A DNA stretch of 64,000 nt from Pseudomonadota bacterium. Lineage in GTDB: Bacteria; Bdellovibrionota; UBA1018; CAIMNF01. Numbering within the stretch: position 1 is the first letter of the stretch; each line of letters begins with the position of its first letter. This document shows, one piece after another, positions 37,126 through 46,481 of this stretch. The stretch lies in the NCBI GenBank assembly GCA_027486675.1, contig JAIXOQ010000004.1, positions 170,341 to 234,340 of the forward strand, in the 5' to 3' direction. Under the pieces are notes generated by a model that had not been told where the DNA came from, did not search any database, and worked only from the letters and a program-made list of their open reading frames with translations. Both the position numbers and the translations under genes were made by a program.

Positions 37126-37712
37126 TCCGTGTCGCAATCTTAGCTTCAGGCACAGGTACGAATGCTTTGAAATTGATCGAGGCCGCAAAACTTCTGCCGC
37201 GAGTCAGTATTGAACTCGTCATTGTCGATCAGATGCAGGCTCCCCTCCTTCAAACACTGAAGGATTCGGAATCGGGTCTCAATCTTCAAATGATTCTACA
37301 AGACCACTCCCTGAAGGGGAGTGATCGTCGCAAAGAACATGAAAAGCGGGTACTTCAAGCGCTGCATGCAGAGAATATTCACTACATCTTCCTGGCAGGA
37401 TACATGCGAATTCTATCCGCTGAATTTGTCAGTCTGTATCGAGGGCGACTGATCAACATTCACCCAAGCCTGCTGCCGAAGTTTCCAGGCCTTCATGCCT
37501 ATGAGCAAGCATTTGCAGCAAAGGAAAGCCATAGCGGCGTGACCGTTCATTTTGTGGATGAAGGTGTCGACACTGGCGCCATCATCGCTCAGGCGCAATT
37601 CCCTAGACTGGATTCAGATTCAATCACTGATTTTATTGCCCGAGGAAAAAGCCTAGAGTGGAACCTCTACCCTGAGGTTCTTAAAAGATTAGATCGAGAC
37701 GGAAAACTATGA
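37122..37712 (+). CDS. purN: phosphoribosylglycinamide formyltransferase
   Basis: Transfers a formyl group from 10-formyl-THF to GAR. The ATG at 37122 overlaps the purD stop (ATGA) and starts MIRVAILASGTGTNALKLIE; the earlier in-frame start at 37092 lies inside purD. The catalytic Asn and His are in INIHPSLLPKFPGLHA, and the catalytic Asp is in VHFVDEGVDTGAIIAQ. The usual GSGSN loop reads GTGTN. 196 residues. Confidence 0.95.
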   Translation: MIRVAILASGTGTNALKLIEAAKLLPRVSIELVIVDQMQAPLLQTLKDSESGLNLQMILQDHSLKGSDRRKEHEKRVLQALHAENIHYIFLAGYMRILSAEFVSLYRGRLINIHPSLLPKFPGLHAYEQAFAAKESHSGVTVHFVDEGVDTGAIIAQAQFPRLDSDSITDFIARGKSLEWNLYPEVLKRLDRDGKL

Positions 37713-40519
37713 ATCAACATCTGCTGGTCATTCGCACAAAAAAGGAAACCGATCTAAAATTGTTCTGGGTCTTAGGGAATCTGAATGGCGAACAACTCTT
37801 TCAGGTTCGCGAGCGTCTCATTGACAGGGTTGATCAAGAACTTTGGATCAACCCCAACCTCAAGGACTGGGCAAGTTTGGGTCTACAAAAAATTGATGTG
37901 GTTCGATTTCGTCCAGGGGTGACGGATAATTCTGCCATCGGCGTGCGGGACCTTCTGCTACTTTCAGGCATCCAGGCTTCGGACCTCAAAGAGGTTCACA
38001 GCGGGAGCGCAGGCACTGCCATCGCATTCAACCCATTGATTGAAGATGCGAAAATCTACAACACTTCATCCCAAGAGTTAGAGAATCTGATTGAACTGCC
38101 TTTCACGACACCCCGCACCCACTCTGCAACGTCCCAATTCGTTCGCATTCATGGTCTGAAGTCTTCTGATCTGGTCGCTCTATCTAAAAACAACCACTGG
38201 GCACTCAATCTCGAAGAGATGCTTGCGATTCAGGAACATTTTCACGATCGAGATCCGACCGACCTAGAGATTGAAGTGATTGCTCAGACCTGGAGCGAAC
38301 ACTGCAAACATAAAATTTTTAATGCGGATATCACCTACAACGGCCCCGATGGTCCTCAAACCATTCAAAGTCTCTTTAAGACTTACATCGCAGGACCAAC
38401 AGAGGCTCTTCGCAAGAAGAAACCGTGGCTCATTTCGGTTTTTAAGGACAATGCTGGAATTGTTCGATTTCACCCGAAACTGGATGTGTGCATCAAAGTT
38501 GAGACACACAACTCACCTTCTGCGCTTGATCCCTACGGCGGAGCTTTAACGGGAATTTTAGGAGTGAATCGGGATATTCTTGGAACTGGAATCGGCGCAC
38601 GCCCGATTGCCAATACGAACGTGCTTTGTTTTGGTCCACAAGAAGAGATACCAGAACTTCCTCTCGGGCTTCACCAGCCGAAGACTGTTTTACGTGGCGT
38701 TCACAAAGGCATTCAGGACGGCGGCAACAAGAGTGGAATCCCAACAGTCAACGGCGCGATGCTGTTTGATGATTCCTTCGCAGGAAAGCCCCTGGTCTTC
38801 TGCGGAACCATTGGGGTGCTTCCACAAACGATTCATGGCTCAGCCACTCACGAAAAGAGGCATCAGGCCGGGGATCTCATTGTCGTTGTTGGTGGATCAG
38901 TTGGTCTGGACGGAATTCACGGTGCCACTGCGAGTTCGCTTGCGCTGGATGAATCCACTCCAAGCAGCATGGTGCAAATTGGAGATCCGCTGACGCAGAA
39001 GCGAGTGCTCGACTTCCTGATCGAAGCCAGAGATCTCGGTCTTTATAGTTCAATCACGGACAACGGCGCCGGGGGCTTAAGTTCATCCGTCGGGGAAATG
39101 TCAGAGAAGACGGGTGGCGCACGTATTGAGTTGGATCGCGTTCCTCTCAAGTATCCGAATCTTGAGCCGTGGCAAATCTTTGTGAGCGAAAGTCAGGAAC
39201 GAATGACGCTTGCTGTTCCGCCCGCAAGGCTAAAAGCACTGCAAACCCTTGCCTTAGAAAGAGGGGTACAAGCCGTTGAAATTGGGGTCTTTACTTCCGG
39301 CGGATATTTGGAGGTTTTTCATAACGCCCAGAACATCGCGCGGCTTGACCTCTCCTTTCTCCACAATGGAAATCCAAAATTAAAACTTAAGGGCCAATGG
39401 GACGGGGCTAGGCCAAAGAAGTCTTGGCGGACCAGCGCAAAACCATCACCACAGCTGGAAAATCCTATTCAATGGCTGAAGACACTTTTATCGGATCACA
39501 ACATCGCTTCCAAAGAACGCTGGATTCGGCAGTACGATCATGAGGTGCAGGCGGCAACAGCCTTAAAGCCTCTAGAAGGGTCTGACCGTGTTTCACCCAA
39601 TGATGCAGGTGTGGTTTGGCTGAACCCAGGCTCAGAGAAAGATTTTTCAGGCGTAGCGCTAGGATCCGGCATATGTCCGAAATTTTCCCAGTTTGATGCC
39701 GCTCTCATGGCGAAGCTTGCCGTAGACGAAGCCGTTCGGAACATCGTCGTCACGGGTGCAGATCCAGATCGCATCTGCTTGGTGGATAACTTTGCCTGGC
39801 CGAATCCCGAGGCAGATCCCTACATTATGGGTCAGCTTGTACGTGCTTGTCAGGGACTCGCAGAGATCGTATTGGCTTATGAGATGCCACTAGTGAGCGG
39901 TAAAGACAGCATGAAGAACGACTTCGTGGGTCAAAACAAAAGTGGGATAAACGTTAAGATTAGCGTCGAACCTACACTACTCGTCACTGCACTCGGTGCC
40001 CATCCCGACGTCAACCAAGTCGTCAGGGGCGCGGCCCGAGCCGGAGACCTTGTCTACTTAATAGGCGCGGCCCATTTTGAATGGAAGTTTGACCCAGCCC
40101 AAGCGCCTGACATTTCAAAGTGGGATCTCAAGGGAACTCTTGAAACTTATCGTCGATACCACAAAGCGACAAAACAGAACCTCGTGCGATTTGCACATGA
40201 TGTGAGCGACGGCGGGCTTCTTGTTGCTTTGGCCGAGAGTCTCTTCTTAAATCACTGTGGAATCGAGATCGACACCAAAACATCACTGCTGCACGCTCAC
40301 GAGTCAGAGAACTCACTCTTCTTCTCTGAACATCCTGGGCTATTCGTTGTCGGCATCAGCGAAGTCAATCGGAAGGCATTTGAGGCCATCTGGAGGCCAG
40401 ACGAAATCAGATTCTTGGGCCAGACTAATTCTGCCGGGGTGATCAGCATCAAGTCAGATGAACGCAATCTTGCAGTGGATATTGAAACACTCAGACTGGC
40501 TTGGGGGGCTGGACCATGA
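37709..40519 (+). CDS. purL: FGAM synthase: PurS-like domain fused to PurL
   Basis: Makes FGAM from FGAR, glutamine and ATP. At 936 residues it lies between the short PurL (about 740) and the full-length enterobacterial form (about 1300). The first ~180 residues fit a PurS-like/N-terminal structural domain, followed by the linker and the PurL catalytic core, with TWSEHCKHK carrying the active-site His, ETHNSPSALDPYGGALTGI, and SITDNGAGGLSSSVGEM. The glutaminase is not fused; purQ follows, overlapping as ATGA. No separate purS is present, supporting the PurS-PurL fusion reading. Confidence 0.93.
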   Translation: MNQHLLVIRTKKETDLKLFWVLGNLNGEQLFQVRERLIDRVDQELWINPNLKDWASLGLQKIDVVRFRPGVTDNSAIGVRDLLLLSGIQASDLKEVHSGSAGTAIAFNPLIEDAKIYNTSSQELENLIELPFTTPRTHSATSQFVRIHGLKSSDLVALSKNNHWALNLEEMLAIQEHFHDRDPTDLEIEVIAQTWSEHCKHKIFNADITYNGPDGPQTIQSLFKTYIAGPTEALRKKKPWLISVFKDNAGIVRFHPKLDVCIKVETHNSPSALDPYGGALTGILGVNRDILGTGIGARPIANTNVLCFGPQEEIPELPLGLHQPKTVLRGVHKGIQDGGNKSGIPTVNGAMLFDDSFAGKPLVFCGTIGVLPQTIHGSATHEKRHQAGDLIVVVGGSVGLDGIHGATASSLALDESTPSSMVQIGDPLTQKRVLDFLIEARDLGLYSSITDNGAGGLSSSVGEMSEKTGGARIELDRVPLKYPNLEPWQIFVSESQERMTLAVPPARLKALQTLALERGVQAVEIGVFTSGGYLEVFHNAQNIARLDLSFLHNGNPKLKLKGQWDGARPKKSWRTSAKPSPQLENPIQWLKTLLSDHNIASKERWIRQYDHEVQAATALKPLEGSDRVSPNDAGVVWLNPGSEKDFSGVALGSGICPKFSQFDAALMAKLAVDEAVRNIVVTGADPDRICLVDNFAWPNPEADPYIMGQLVRACQGLAEIVLAYEMPLVSGKDSMKNDFVGQNKSGINVKISVEPTLLVTALGAHPDVNQVVRGAARAGDLVYLIGAAHFEWKFDPAQAPDISKWDLKGTLETYRRYHKATKQNLVRFAHDVSDGGLLVALAESLFLNHCGIEIDTKTSLLHAHESENSLFFSEHPGLFVVGISEVNRKAFEAIWRPDEIRFLGQTNSAGVISIKSDERNLAVDIETLRLAWGAGP

Positions 40520-41247
40520 AACACGCACTTGTGCTTTCCGGGGACGGTATCAACTGTGAGAGAGAAATGGCCACAGCACTTGAGCTGGGTGGCGCAAAAT
40601 CATCCGTGATGCATGTGAATGCATTCCTGAGGGACACAAAAGCACTTTCAAAGGCTGATATTCTTGCATTGCCAGGGGGCTTTTCGTTCGGCGACGAACT
40701 GAGAAGCGGCAAGGTCCTAGCAGAAAAGCTGAGAAGCACTTTACTGCCCCAGCTTAAGAATCACCTGAAATCCGGTGGAGTCGTCATCGGTGTTTGCAAT
40801 GGGTTCCAAGTTCTGATGCAACTGGGAATATTCCCTAGCCTTGCAGAGGAACGAACCCTAACCCTCGCAACGAATGATCACGGACGATTTCGTGACTCCT
40901 GGATCGCCATGGAGGTCACCGCCAATGGCAGGGAGTCGTTTCTATTCCGCGGGATTGAAGGGCCACTCTATATGCCAGCTCGTCACAAAGAAGGGCGGCT
41001 CATTTCAAGCGGAGGATCAGTGCAAGACCCTCCGGGTGTGAGCCTCAGATACACCCGCGACTTTAACGGTTCTTTGGCTCGCGCTGCAGCGCTTCTGGAT
41101 GACACGGGGCAAGCCTTCGGCATCATGCCCCACCCCGAGGCTGCGCTCTTTCCATTTCTTCATCCCATGGATATTCCAAACGCCGCAAAAAATGTCCAAC
41201 ATCTCAGACAGTTTTTTAGAAACTTAGTAGAAGGATCAAAAAAATGA
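40516..41247 (+). CDS. purQ: FGAM synthase glutaminase subunit PurQ
   Basis: A class I glutamine amidotransferase that feeds ammonia to PurL. The ATG at 40516 overlaps the purL stop and gives MKHALVLSGDGINCEREM. LPGGFSFGDELRSGK is the family motif, VIGVCNGFQVLMQLGIFP holds the catalytic Cys, and FGIMPHPEAALFPF carries the catalytic His and Glu. 243 residues, slightly longer than the Bacillus form (about 227). Overlaps purH by 4 bp. Confidence 0.96.
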   Translation: MKHALVLSGDGINCEREMATALELGGAKSSVMHVNAFLRDTKALSKADILALPGGFSFGDELRSGKVLAEKLRSTLLPQLKNHLKSGGVVIGVCNGFQVLMQLGIFPSLAEERTLTLATNDHGRFRDSWIAMEVTANGRESFLFRGIEGPLYMPARHKEGRLISSGGSVQDPPGVSLRYTRDFNGSLARAAALLDDTGQAFGIMPHPEAALFPFLHPMDIPNAAKNVQHLRQFFRNLVEGSKK

Positions 41248-42800
41248 GTTTGGATCACGTGAAGATCAAACGCGCGTTGCTGAGCGTCACCGACAAGACA
41301 GGAATCGTGGAACTGGCAAAGTCCCTGGCTGCATCGGGTATCGAGCTGATCAGCACGGGTGGAACTGCAAAGACTTTGATCGAAGCCGGGCTGAAGGTTA
41401 CTCCCATCGAAGTCATCACCAAAAATCCTGAGGCCTTTGGTGGCCGCATGAAATCCATTAGTTTCCAAGTTGGAAGCGCTTTGCTCTTCAGACGTGGACA
41501 TGATGGGGATGAAGCGGAGGCGAAGGCTCTCAACATAGGCCCCATCGATCTTGTCGTCTGCAACCTCTATGACTTTGAGGGCACTAGCACAGGGAAACAT
41601 TCTCTGGATGAAAAGATTGAGGCGATCGATATCGGCGGACCCACCATGATTCGTGCGGCTGCGAAGAATTTTTCTGCTGTGGCGTGCCTCACGGACCCGA
41701 ACGATTACGCTGAGTTGAGTGCTTCCTTAAAAAGAGACGGTGGACTCTCTTTGGCAGAACGTACCCGCCTTGCCGTAAAAGCTTTTCAAAGAATCGCAGC
41801 CTATGATTTGGCGATCGCAAGCCACCTCACGCAGGAACTTTCTGGCCCAGAGGGAGGCAAACTTCGGTACGGGGAAAATCCACACCAAAAGGCTTCAATG
41901 ATTCCCATCCGAAATACCTCTTCGACGCAGGCTCTAGCTCAAAGCACGGCACTTCAAGGGAAAGAGATCTCTTACAATAACTGGCTCGATGCGGATGCCG
42001 CTTTCAAGTGTGTTTCAGAACTCAATGCAAAATTCGAAGGCTACGCGTCAGTAGCCATCATTAAACATGGTAATCCATGCGGGGTTGCCACTCAGCGTAC
42101 CGGGATTGAAGCACTGCAGGCTGCTTGGAATGCGGATGCCATCAGTGCTTTCGGCGGCATCCTAGCATTCAATTTTTCTGTGACTCAAGAACAGGCCGAA
42201 TTTTTTTCCGATCGTTTTGTGGAAGTGATTCTTGCACCGTCATTTTCAGAAGAAGCAAAACAGATCTTTTCTAAGAAGAAGAACCTACGCCTGCTGACCT
42301 GCCCGATGAAAGCTTTAAATGCTACCGAATGGACAGCAAGGTCGATCCATGGCGGCCTGCTGATTCAAGAGGAAGATCGAATTCGGGAGATCAGCCTCAA
42401 GAGTGTCACGAAACGGGAGTTCCCATCGGGCCTGCGTGATCTTGCAAAATTCGGAGTGATTGTTTCGCAATACTTAAAGAGCAACTGCATCGGGCTATTT
42501 CAGAAACTTGGATCTGGATTTGTGTCCGCCGCAAGTGGTGTTGGGCAACCCAACCGCCTAGACTGCATCACACGACTGGTCGAGCCCAAAGCCGCAGAAA
42601 TGAAAATCGCTACCCGAGATTGCGTCTTAGTTTCAGATGCATTTTTTCCCTTCGCCGACTCGATTGAAGCCTGCGCAAGACTGGGTATAAAAACCATCGT
42701 GCAGCCGGGTGGCAGCGTCCGCGATGCTGAGGTCATTGAAATGTGTGATCGACATCAGATTGCCATGGCATTCACAGGTGAACGGCACTTTCGCCACTAG
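41244..42800 (+). CDS. purH: bifunctional AICAR formyltransferase / IMP cyclohydrolase
   Basis: Performs the last two steps to IMP. The N-terminal MGS-like cyclohydrolase domain (about 1-195) shows KRALLSVTDKTGIVELAKSL and STGGTAKTL. The C-terminal formyltransferase domain contains LRYGENPHQKA, AIIKHGNPCGVA, SAFGGILAFN and PGGSVRDAEVIEMCDR, ending in MAFTGERHFRH. 518 residues, full length. It is followed by purM after 8 bp. Confidence 0.97.
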   Translation: MSLDHVKIKRALLSVTDKTGIVELAKSLAASGIELISTGGTAKTLIEAGLKVTPIEVITKNPEAFGGRMKSISFQVGSALLFRRGHDGDEAEAKALNIGPIDLVVCNLYDFEGTSTGKHSLDEKIEAIDIGGPTMIRAAAKNFSAVACLTDPNDYAELSASLKRDGGLSLAERTRLAVKAFQRIAAYDLAIASHLTQELSGPEGGKLRYGENPHQKASMIPIRNTSSTQALAQSTALQGKEISYNNWLDADAAFKCVSELNAKFEGYASVAIIKHGNPCGVATQRTGIEALQAAWNADAISAFGGILAFNFSVTQEQAEFFSDRFVEVILAPSFSEEAKQIFSKKKNLRLLTCPMKALNATEWTARSIHGGLLIQEEDRIREISLKSVTKREFPSGLRDLAKFGVIVSQYLKSNCIGLFQKLGSGFVSAASGVGQPNRLDCITRLVEPKAAEMKIATRDCVLVSDAFFPFADSIEACARLGIKTIVQPGGSVRDAEVIEMCDRHQIAMAFTGERHFRH

Positions 42801-42808
42801 GAGCAGAG

Positions 42809-43786
42809 ATGGATTACAAAGATTCCGGCGTCGATGTTGAAAAGGGTGATGCTTTCGTGGAACGCATTCGCTCTATGGTGGCTTCCACTTACGATGCATC
42901 CGTAGTTTCTGGCGTCGGCGGATTTGCGGCACTCTACGATATTGGGGACGGTAGGCTACTGGCCAGCGGCACCGATGGCGTCGGAACTAAAGTCAAACTT
43001 GCGCAACAACTTGGGATCCACAATACGATTGGCCAAGACTTAGTCGCCATGTGCGTCAATGACGTGATCTGCACCGGGGCGCGCCCCATGTTTTTCTTGG
43101 ACTACTTCGCTACAGGAAAACTCGATCTTGAAGTGAGCACTGAGGTCGTAGAAGGAATCACACGGGCGTGCAAAGAATCGAGATGCGCGCTGATCGGCGG
43201 AGAAACCGCGGAAATGCCGGGTGTCTATGCCGATGGAGTTTATGACTTGGCGGGCTTCTGTGTTGGAGAACTTAGAAGAGAGGATTGGATCGATGGTTCC
43301 AAAATTCGGGCGGGCGACCGACTCATCGGCATTCGCTCCAGCGGCTTTCATTCCAATGGTTACAGCCTGGTTCGCAAACTCGTTCAGGAAAACGAAACTG
43401 CACTTCTCAAGGATCTCCTCACTCCGACTCGGCTCTATGTTCAACTCCTTCAGTCCTTGCTTTCGTCCCAAAGGGATAACATCTTAGGCGTCGCTCACAT
43501 CACCGGCGGCGGATTTCAGAACATCCCTCGGATGAATGAAAATTTTTGTTATCGGATCTCTAGCCCACCGACCGATCAAGATCGGCCCACCTTCATGAAT
43601 GAAATCGTGAAACGAGCGGGCCTCTCAAAAGTGGCCGCGCTCGAAACATTCAATATGGGAATTGGACTCGTCCTCGCCGTTCGGAACGACAACCGGGCAT
43701 TGGCAGGCCTTCGCCAACTTGGAGAAAACCCTATAGTTTTAGGGACGATTGAGGCTGGAGCCCCAGGTCTTGCTCTAGATTGTTAG
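42809..43786 (+). CDS. purM: phosphoribosylformylglycinamidine cyclo-ligase
   Basis: Closes the imidazole ring, FGAM to AIR, using ATP. It starts MDYKDSGVDVEKGDAFVERI. ASGTDGVGTKVKLAQQLG, DLVAMCVNDVICTGARPMFF, the GGETAEMPGVYADGVYDLAG motif and SSGFHSNGYSLVRKL are all diagnostic. 325 residues; a little short at the C-terminus compared with E. coli (345) but ending normally. It is the last gene of the purF operon. Confidence 0.97.
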   Translation: MDYKDSGVDVEKGDAFVERIRSMVASTYDASVVSGVGGFAALYDIGDGRLLASGTDGVGTKVKLAQQLGIHNTIGQDLVAMCVNDVICTGARPMFFLDYFATGKLDLEVSTEVVEGITRACKESRCALIGGETAEMPGVYADGVYDLAGFCVGELRREDWIDGSKIRAGDRLIGIRSSGFHSNGYSLVRKLVQENETALLKDLLTPTRLYVQLLQSLLSSQRDNILGVAHITGGGFQNIPRMNENFCYRISSPPTDQDRPTFMNEIVKRAGLSKVAALETFNMGIGLVLAVRNDNRALAGLRQLGENPIVLGTIEAGAPGLALDC

Positions 43787-43820
43787 GTATATTTAACTTT
43801 TAGACTTTTTCTGTCGGACT

Positions 43821-43851
43821 TTGCACGCTTCCCGCAATCAGCTACTATAAT
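43821..43851 (+). promoter_or_regulatory. candidate promoter of the lipoprotein pair
   Basis: A perfect TATAAT at 43846-43851 lies 19 bp after TTGCAC at 43821-43826, in the 77-bp gap after purM. A GGGGGA ribosome-binding site follows. The spacing is longer than ideal, but the -10 is exact, suggesting transcription separate from the purine operon. Confidence 0.45.
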
Positions 43852-43869
43852 AGATGGGGGAATTTGGCG

Positions 43870-45252
43870 GTGAAAAAGCAAAGCTTGAATCTAAAGCTCA
43901 TGGGAGTCGCCCTCCTTTTTCTAGTCCCGCTCTTCGGTTGCAGCAAACTCAGTCCCAAAAGTATTGCCACCAACGGATTTTCCCTCTTTGGTAACTCGGC
44001 CTTAAGCGCGATGGGCTGCGAACTTCTGATCAACACGGATCTAACGATTAGTCCTGGAGTCAATTACGACACCGATTTGATTTCTTGCAGAAGTGATGTC
44101 GACGTTTCCGGAAGTGGGCCAGTCCTAAGTGAGAACTCGAACCCAAGCGTGGATCCAGAAAATATCCTCGTCCGCTGGCGCGAAAAAACAGTCAATGGAG
44201 TCACCAAAAAAATACTTAACTTCAAGGGCTTCACAGTCGTCGCAAACTGGGCGAAACGCTACAAAGTTACGGTTGCTGCAGCGGAAGCCTCTGTTCGAGT
44301 GGTTTCAGGGAACTACATCTTGAGTGATCAGCTCGAAGTTTTTGATTCGAAGATTCTAGGCAGCGGCACTACCTATGCTTGCACGTCCAACGGCGTAAGC
44401 GGTTACTACACATTTAAGTGCCCAAAAGGGTCACTACCAAAAACTCAGGTTGTAGTGACAACCCAAGTTGTCGCCGGAATCCCTATTCCTATTCCAGTCC
44501 CAATTCCCTACTGCGAACTTTGGAGAGTCGCTCCGAATGCAGCTGCTGGCATCACGCCACAATCGGTGCAGACCATGATTCCATCGATGACTTTCCCGGC
44601 CGGTTCCCTGGGAATTGATCGTTTATCCTGCATTTCTGGCACTGAACAAGGGGTGAGCGTTTCCTTGATTCCAGCATTCACCCAGGACGGCATCGTTTGT
44701 AAGGATGTTTTAGGCACAGCATCGGCCCCGGTGGCTGCGCCTTCCGCTTTGGCGTTGTCACAGTTTTTTAGAACTGCGGGAGCATCGTGTGCGACAGCGG
44801 CGCCGAATGGCGGGCCAATAACAACTGGCAACAACACAAATGGCAATGGTACTGCTGCCCCTAATGGAGGCCCCGTATCGAGCGCAACGGCCTACCCTAA
44901 CTGCGACGAGGGCGTAAATCTGCCGAGCACCTGTTCATTTCCTGGCTTCACCAATACCTACCAGGTTCATGTCGAAAATCCAAACTGCTGGGATGGCGCA
45001 AATTGCAGTACAGCGGCTGCGACTCCAAACACAGGGATGTACTTCGCAAATCCAATTCAGGGTTTATGTAAAAAGATATTGGCAGGTGCTGACCGAGTCT
45101 TTAGCAGAACCTGCAAGGCAACGCTAGGACCTCCAAGTTTAGATAATGGCTGGATCATCAATAGTGGTTTCCAAAAGTGCAAAACCGCTACATCCAGCTT
45201 CTACTATATCCGGCAAGGAACCTGTTACTCAGGGGATCTATCCACTTGGTAA
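43870..45252 (+). CDS. cysteine-rich lipoprotein, unknown function (paralog 1)
   Basis: 460 residues from the GTG at 43870, which has GGGGGA 8 nt upstream (a TTG at 43864 is the only earlier start). A lipobox follows the signal (LLFLVPLFGC, cleavage before the Cys), so it is membrane-anchored. The mature part is rich in Thr, Ser, Asn, Pro and Cys, with FKCPKGSLP, IPIPIPVPIPYCELW and a degenerate repeat around AAPNGGP. The CPxGSxP...CExW pattern is shared with the next gene. No known domain is recognised. The last codons are separated from the next start by 8 bp. Confidence 0.75.
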   Translation: MKKQSLNLKLMGVALLFLVPLFGCSKLSPKSIATNGFSLFGNSALSAMGCELLINTDLTISPGVNYDTDLISCRSDVDVSGSGPVLSENSNPSVDPENILVRWREKTVNGVTKKILNFKGFTVVANWAKRYKVTVAAAEASVRVVSGNYILSDQLEVFDSKILGSGTTYACTSNGVSGYYTFKCPKGSLPKTQVVVTTQVVAGIPIPIPVPIPYCELWRVAPNAAAGITPQSVQTMIPSMTFPAGSLGIDRLSCISGTEQGVSVSLIPAFTQDGIVCKDVLGTASAPVAAPSALALSQFFRTAGASCATAAPNGGPITTGNNTNGNGTAAPNGGPVSSATAYPNCDEGVNLPSTCSFPGFTNTYQVHVENPNCWDGANCSTAAATPNTGMYFANPIQGLCKKILAGADRVFSRTCKATLGPPSLDNGWIINSGFQKCKTATSSFYYIRQGTCYSGDLSTW

Positions 45253-45260
45253 GGAATCAA

Positions 45261-46481
45261 ATGAAGAAAAGATATGTCTCAGTCATCACTCTTGTGAGCC
45301 TTATCGCTTGCGTAAAGACCACACAGGATCCCGGGCAAACTGGATCCCCCATCATTGCGCCGATTGTCACACCGAGTGGGACAGCAACTCCCGTCCCTAC
45401 CTCTACTCCGGTTGGCTCCCTCACACCTGGACAACAGGCTGGAACAGCAGCCCTGGTCGGCTGCACCTTAAATATCCAACTGGGCACCTTATCGGGCATC
45501 AATCCGTACCAGCCCAGGGGAGATGTGATTGCAACCTGCCCGGGGGCAGCTGTAGTTTCTGTATCGCCCATGAATGGGGCGCCCATTGGCCCAGTCAAAT
45601 GGCGAAACATCACAGGCAATAAAGTACTTTCCCTCTACCAATGGTTTACAGAGTCTGGTGTGTACACCTACAGCTTCACTGTGACTCACAATGCAGCGCA
45701 ATGGACACGGATCATTCAATTTGAGATCGGCAATCGCATACCTCTGAATGCCTCAGCGCCATTTCGTTCCGCAAATAATATGACCTGCAACACAGCACAA
45801 GTACCGCAGTGCATCTACCCCACAAACTTGGTTGGAATTGCAAACTTAGCGTGGAGCGGAGGGTCCCCAAAATGCAGGATCCAACGTCCTCGTACAACAC
45901 TAGTCCTCAGCGCTCCAAACTCGCCTATAGGCGTTAATCTTTGGAAATTCTACTACGCTAAAAACACCGACCCCTACACGCCAGCTTGCGTGAGCAACGA
46001 TACCGTCGATACAGCGGTCATGGTGGCTGGGGTACCCGCATGTAAATTTGCTGTAGATCCTGTTGCATTGCTGCCAGGACGTATCCCAAGCGCAGTCAAT
46101 ACTGGAGATCAGCATTACTTCCAATACGATGCCGATATCGCCGCTGGCCCGGGAAAGACCACCATCACATGTCCTGTGGGCAGTATTCCTGTCTTTGTCG
46201 GAAACCCAGCTTCGGTCAGCGGTGCACATAAATGTGAAATTTGGAGTACTCCCCCAAACTCAAGTCGCACGCTAGAGGTATCAGGAAGTACCGTGTATCT
46301 TTCAGCCGCTGTGAGCGGTGCACCCTATTGCCCACCAGGCATGCTGCGCGAAGGGGTCACAACGGGCCGATGCATCATCGGAAACTTCCCATCCTGGTCC
46401 CCAGCAATATTTACAGACTCAACCGGCAAAAAAAGCGTTCTAGTGAATCCATCCTCAGTCAGCTGTGAGGCTGACCTTTAA
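45261..46481 (+). CDS. cysteine-rich lipoprotein, unknown function (paralog 2)
   Basis: 406 residues from the ATG at 45261, with AAGG 6 nt upstream. A longer in-frame start at 45177 lies within the previous gene. The signal ends in a lipobox (LVSLIAC). A Pro/Thr spacer of about 35 residues follows (TPSGTATPVPTSTPVGSLTP), then a beta-rich, Cys-containing body with ITCPVGSIP and HKCEIWSTPPN, matching segments of the upstream gene, and AYCPPGML-like motifs near the end. Probably an anchored surface protein; no function is assigned. Its 3' end overlaps rlmE by 4 bp. Confidence 0.75.
   Translation: MKKRYVSVITLVSLIACVKTTQDPGQTGSPIIAPIVTPSGTATPVPTSTPVGSLTPGQQAGTAALVGCTLNIQLGTLSGINPYQPRGDVIATCPGAAVVSVSPMNGAPIGPVKWRNITGNKVLSLYQWFTESGVYTYSFTVTHNAAQWTRIIQFEIGNRIPLNASAPFRSANNMTCNTAQVPQCIYPTNLVGIANLAWSGGSPKCRIQRPRTTLVLSAPNSPIGVNLWKFYYAKNTDPYTPACVSNDTVDTAVMVAGVPACKFAVDPVALLPGRIPSAVNTGDQHYFQYDADIAAGPGKTTITCPVGSIPVFVGNPASVSGAHKCEIWSTPPNSSRTLEVSGSTVYLSAAVSGAPYCPPGMLREGVTTGRCIIGNFPSWSPAIFTDSTGKKSVLVNPSSVSCEADL

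Noticed and set aside
45146..45622. 158-residue plus-strand open frame across the lipoprotein junction
   Set aside because: It lies in the wrong frame relative to both lipoproteins, which have signal peptides and matching motifs.
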